From: Sorangium cellulosum | GTDB taxonomy: Bacteria; Myxococcota_A; Polyangia; Polyangiales; Polyangiaceae | Reading direction: 5' to 3' | DNA length: 64,000 nt | Assembly (NCBI RefSeq): GCF_002950945.1 | Contig: NZ_CP012673.1 | Location: forward strand, 1,240,001-1,304,000 | In this document: positions 61,714 through 64,000 of the stretch, one piece after another | How positions within the stretch are numbered: the first letter of the stretch is position 1 | How the letters are laid out: each line of letters begins with the position of its first letter | Program-made: the position numbers and the translations under genes | Notes under the pieces: generated by a model | Database searches by the model: none | What the model saw: the letters and a program-made list of their open reading frames with translations, nothing else | Told to the model about the DNA's origin: nothing

Positions 61714-64000
61714 TCACCGCAGCATCACGACCCGCCCCGCCGCGTCCGTCTCGGTCTCGTAGAGGTAGATCGTGTTGGTCGCGGCGTCGTACGTCATCGC
61801 CCTGTCCTCCGCGGAGCCCAGCGTGCTGAGGACGCCGAGATCCAGCGGCGTGCCGCCCGGATCGGCCACGACGCGCAGGTCGCCGCGGGTTTCCCGGAAG
61901 TAGAGGTAACTCGCGGCGGTCGTGTCGTCGACGACCACCGACGTGTTGGTGGCGGCGAGCTCGCCCTCCGCGAGGAGCACCGGCGGAGCGGCCATGTCGG
62001 CCCGGTCGAGGCGGTAGATCCCCGGGCGGCCCGCCTGGAAGGCGGCGACGTAGAGATACCTCGAGTCCGCGGCCATGCCCCCGACGCCGCTCAGCGCCGG
62101 GACGGTCCCGAGCAGCTGCGCCGGCCCGGGCTCCGCAGCCGAGCGGGCGAAGAAGTAGGCAGGCGTGGTGTCGTTGCCCCGGGTGGGATAGAGCAGATCC
62201 GTTCCGTCGAAGGTGAGCGCGTACGAGGGGGACGAGCCCGGGTAGGCGGGCGAGCTGTCCCACGTCGTCGGCGCCCAGGTCCCCGCGGCCTCGTCGAAGA
62301 TCCGGAAGAGCCGGCTCGACGTGGCGCTGTTCGTCTGATCGACGCTGAACAGCGCCCCGTTCGCGAACTGGATGTCATATCCCATGTGCGCCGCGGTGAT
62401 GCCGTTCGCCGTCCCGACCTCGAGGGCGGTCACGCCGCCGGACTTCGGAAAGGAGAAGACCTTCGTGGCGGTCGCGAGGAAGACGTGCGTCGCGCTCGTC
62501 GTCATGCCCCAGCTCCCCGCGGCGGAGGACGGGAAGGCGACGCCGAGGTCGCTCGGCGCCGCGCCCACCCCGGCGTAGGGGAGGTCGGCGAAGCTCAGGC
62601 AAGGCCCGTCGGGCGAGGCGGGGATGGCCGCATAAAACACCTGACCGACGGTCGAGCGGCTCGCGATCGGCCGCTCGGTGACGTCGGGCGAGCACCCGAT
62701 CATCTGCCCTGTGTCGCTGAAGAGCGCGACCGGGCCCGCCGTCTCGGCCGAGAGGGCGACGACACCGCGGGTCGCGACATGGCTGTACCAGTGGACCGCT
62801 CCGCTCGCGGGCAGGCAGGGCGGGACGTCGCCGCGGACCCGCGAGCTCGGGGCCAGTGGACAGCCCGGGAACGGCTCGGCGGTCTGCATGCTCTCCCCGG
62901 GCCCCGGGGCGGTCACCTCGCAGCGCTCATCGCAGTTCGCCTCGCCGTCACACGCCTCGCTGCCCTCCGGGACCCCGTCGCCGCGCACCGTGGCGCGGAT
63001 CTGGAGGGTATACGCCGGGCGCGTCGCACGATTGGCGTCGGCGATCTCCACGTAATAGGTGCCCGCGGGCAACGCGGCGGCGCGCGGGTCAGCCCAGCCG
63101 TCGATCTTCGCGCAGCGCCCGGCGCCGCTCGTCGCGCCGCGGGTCAGGACCGTCGCGCCGTCGCCGGCGTAGAGGGTGAGGGTCGTGGTCGGCGAGCAGG
63201 AGCCCGGATCCGCGCCGTTGAACGCCTCGATGGAGACGTCTCCCGCGGTGGGCAGCGTGAACGCGTAGACATCCACCTCGCTGTCCGGGGAGATGCTCCC
63301 GCAGGCCAGCGCCCCGACCGGCACCGGGCCGCTGGCCGTCGAGGGCTCGTTGTTCGGCTCGGTCTCGGGGATGCAGCAGAGGCTCGGCGCGCCCGAGCAG
63401 ACGAACCCGGTCTCGATCTGGCAGCCGCTGCTGCAGCCGTCTCCGCTCGCCGCGTCGCCGTCGTCGCACCCCTCGTGGCCGAGGAGGATGCCGTCTCCGC
63501 ACCGCGCGGCGCACACGCTCGGCTCGCCGGTGCAGTTGTACCCTGGCTCGAGCGCGCACGCGGCGTCGCAGCCGTCCTCGTCGCTCGTGTTGCCGTCGTC
63601 GCAGGCCTCGTCGCTGGCGAGCACGCCGTCGCCGCAGGAGGACGTGCACACGCTCGGCGCGCCGGTGCAGCCGTACCCCGGCTCGGGCGCACACGCGGCG
63701 CTGCAGCCGTCTCCGTCGCTCGTGTTGCCGTCGTCGCAGGCCTCCCCGCCCGCGAGCAGCCCGTCCCCGCAGGCGGCCGCGCAGGCGCTCGGCGCGCCGG
63801 TGCACTCGTAGCCTGGCTCGACGCTGCACGCGGCGCTGCAGCCGTCGTCGTCGACCACGTTGCCGTCGTCGCACGCCTCGGCGCTCGCGAGCGCGCCGTC
63901 CCCGCAGGCGGCGTCGTCGCCGCCGGAGCCCGTGGTGCTCACGCCGTCCGGCGGGGTGGCCCCGGAGGCGCCGCCGCCCCCGCAGCCGGCCGCCACGCTG
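61714..64000 (-). CDS. Large DUF4215-type Cys-rich repeat lipoprotein, 5' end cut by window edge
   Basis: The frame stays open to the right edge, where it reads SVAAGCGGGG, evidently the end of a lipoprotein signal whose start lies outside. About 760 residues are present. Four tandem myxobacterial DUF4215 units follow (CGDGxLxxxExCDDGNxxDxDGCSxxC, then PGYxCTGxPSxC). Next comes a pre-peptidase-like beta domain (SEVDVYAFTLPTAGDVSIEAFNG, GTYYVEIADANRATRPAYTLQI). The C-terminal half has propeller-like repeats (THVFLATATKVFSFPKSGG, SRYLYVAAFQAGRPGIYRLDR, NTIYLYETETDAAGRVVML). It is a surface protein, probably binding rather than catalytic. Confidence 0.85.
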   Translation of the reverse strand, partial: SVAAGCGGGGASGATPPDGVSTTGSGGDDAACGDGALASAEACDDGNVVDDDGCSAACSVEPGYECTGAPSACAAACGDGLLAGGEACDDGNTSDGDGCSAACAPEPGYGCTGAPSVCTSSCGDGVLASDEACDDGNTSDEDGCDAACALEPGYNCTGEPSVCAARCGDGILLGHEGCDDGDAASGDGCSSGCQIETGFVCSGAPSLCCIPETEPNNEPSTASGPVPVGALACGSISPDSEVDVYAFTLPTAGDVSIEAFNGADPGSCSPTTTLTLYAGDGATVLTRGATSGAGRCAKIDGWADPRAAALPAGTYYVEIADANRATRPAYTLQIRATVRGDGVPEGSEACDGEANCDERCEVTAPGPGESMQTAEPFPGCPLAPSSRVRGDVPPCLPASGAVHWYSHVATRGVVALSAETAGPVALFSDTGQMIGCSPDVTERPIASRSTVGQVFYAAIPASPDGPCLSFADLPYAGVGAAPSDLGVAFPSSAAGSWGMTTSATHVFLATATKVFSFPKSGGVTALEVGTANGITAAHMGYDIQFANGALFSVDQTNSATSSRLFRIFDEAAGTWAPTTWDSSPAYPGSSPSYALTFDGTDLLYPTRGNDTTPAYFFARSAAEPGPAQLLGTVPALSGVGGMAADSRYLYVAAFQAGRPGIYRLDRADMAAPPVLLAEGELAATNTSVVVDDTTAASYLYFRETRGDLRVVADPGGTPLDLGVLSTLGSAEDRAMTYDAATNTIYLYETETDAAGRVVMLR

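Overview
The window is high-GC DNA with long intergenic spaces. It is rich in lipoproteins, Ser/Thr kinases, an FHA-type enhancer-binding protein, tandem Cys-rich surface repeats and RCC1-type repeats. This mix fits a large myxobacterial genome of the Sorangium/Polyangiales type. That is an inference from gene style; no rRNA or marker gene is present. No tRNA, rRNA, CRISPR array or prophage was seen.

Layout. 1-1456: a repeat-bearing lipoprotein cut by the left edge. 1.9-6.6 kb: a PhzF-like isomerase, a GAF/sugar-binding/STAS sensor, and a convergent sugar-binding lipoprotein with no transporter beside it. 7.4-12.9 kb: two tandem-duplicated RCC1-type lipoproteins with 21 repeats each, both followed by a hairpin of CGCCAAGG-type repeats. 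13.0-16.6 kb: AstD and a membrane-anchored metallophosphoesterase. 16.8-22.05 kb: a tight four-gene operon of two double-domain KaiC-like ATPases, a small unknown protein and a PAS histidine kinase. 22.1-23.2 kb: decayed DNA, namely an outer-membrane barrel remnant and a broken GxxExxY gene inside 41-bp inverted repeats. 23.6-34.8 kb: a lipoprotein, a DEAD-box helicase, a kinase-FGE fusion, an FHA/AAA+ regulator, a lipoprotein behind a perfect 20+20 bp palindrome, and a kinase/sigma-factor pair. 35.1-37.4 kb: a second sugar-sensor/STAS protein. 37.7-48.9 kb: secreted enzymes and lipoproteins around a RAYT (HUH) transposase flanked by inverted arrays of a GACCCAGGTTG repeat, with a 131-bp MITE inside one array and another array 6 kb away. 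49.1-53.5 kb: an esterase/TIM-barrel operon, a MarC protein and a PEBP lipoprotein. 54-64 kb: a frameshifted pseudogene, a hybrid histidine kinase, two small envelope proteins, an Rpn-like protein with octad repeats, an operon of a 44-residue Cys-rich peptide, an ECF sigma factor and a membrane protein, an NAD-dependent epimerase, and a DUF4215-type lipoprotein cut by the right edge.

Common themes are signalling without an obvious output (two sugar-sensor/STAS proteins, the KaiC operon, kinases, sigma factors), envelope lipoproteins made of repeats, and several kinds of short-repeat or mobile DNA. The best candidates for something undescribed are the RAYT with its flanking repeat family, the inverted-repeat element carrying the GxxExxY remnant, the paired sugar-sensor/STAS proteins, the KaiC operon, and the Cys-rich-peptide/sigma/membrane-protein operon.
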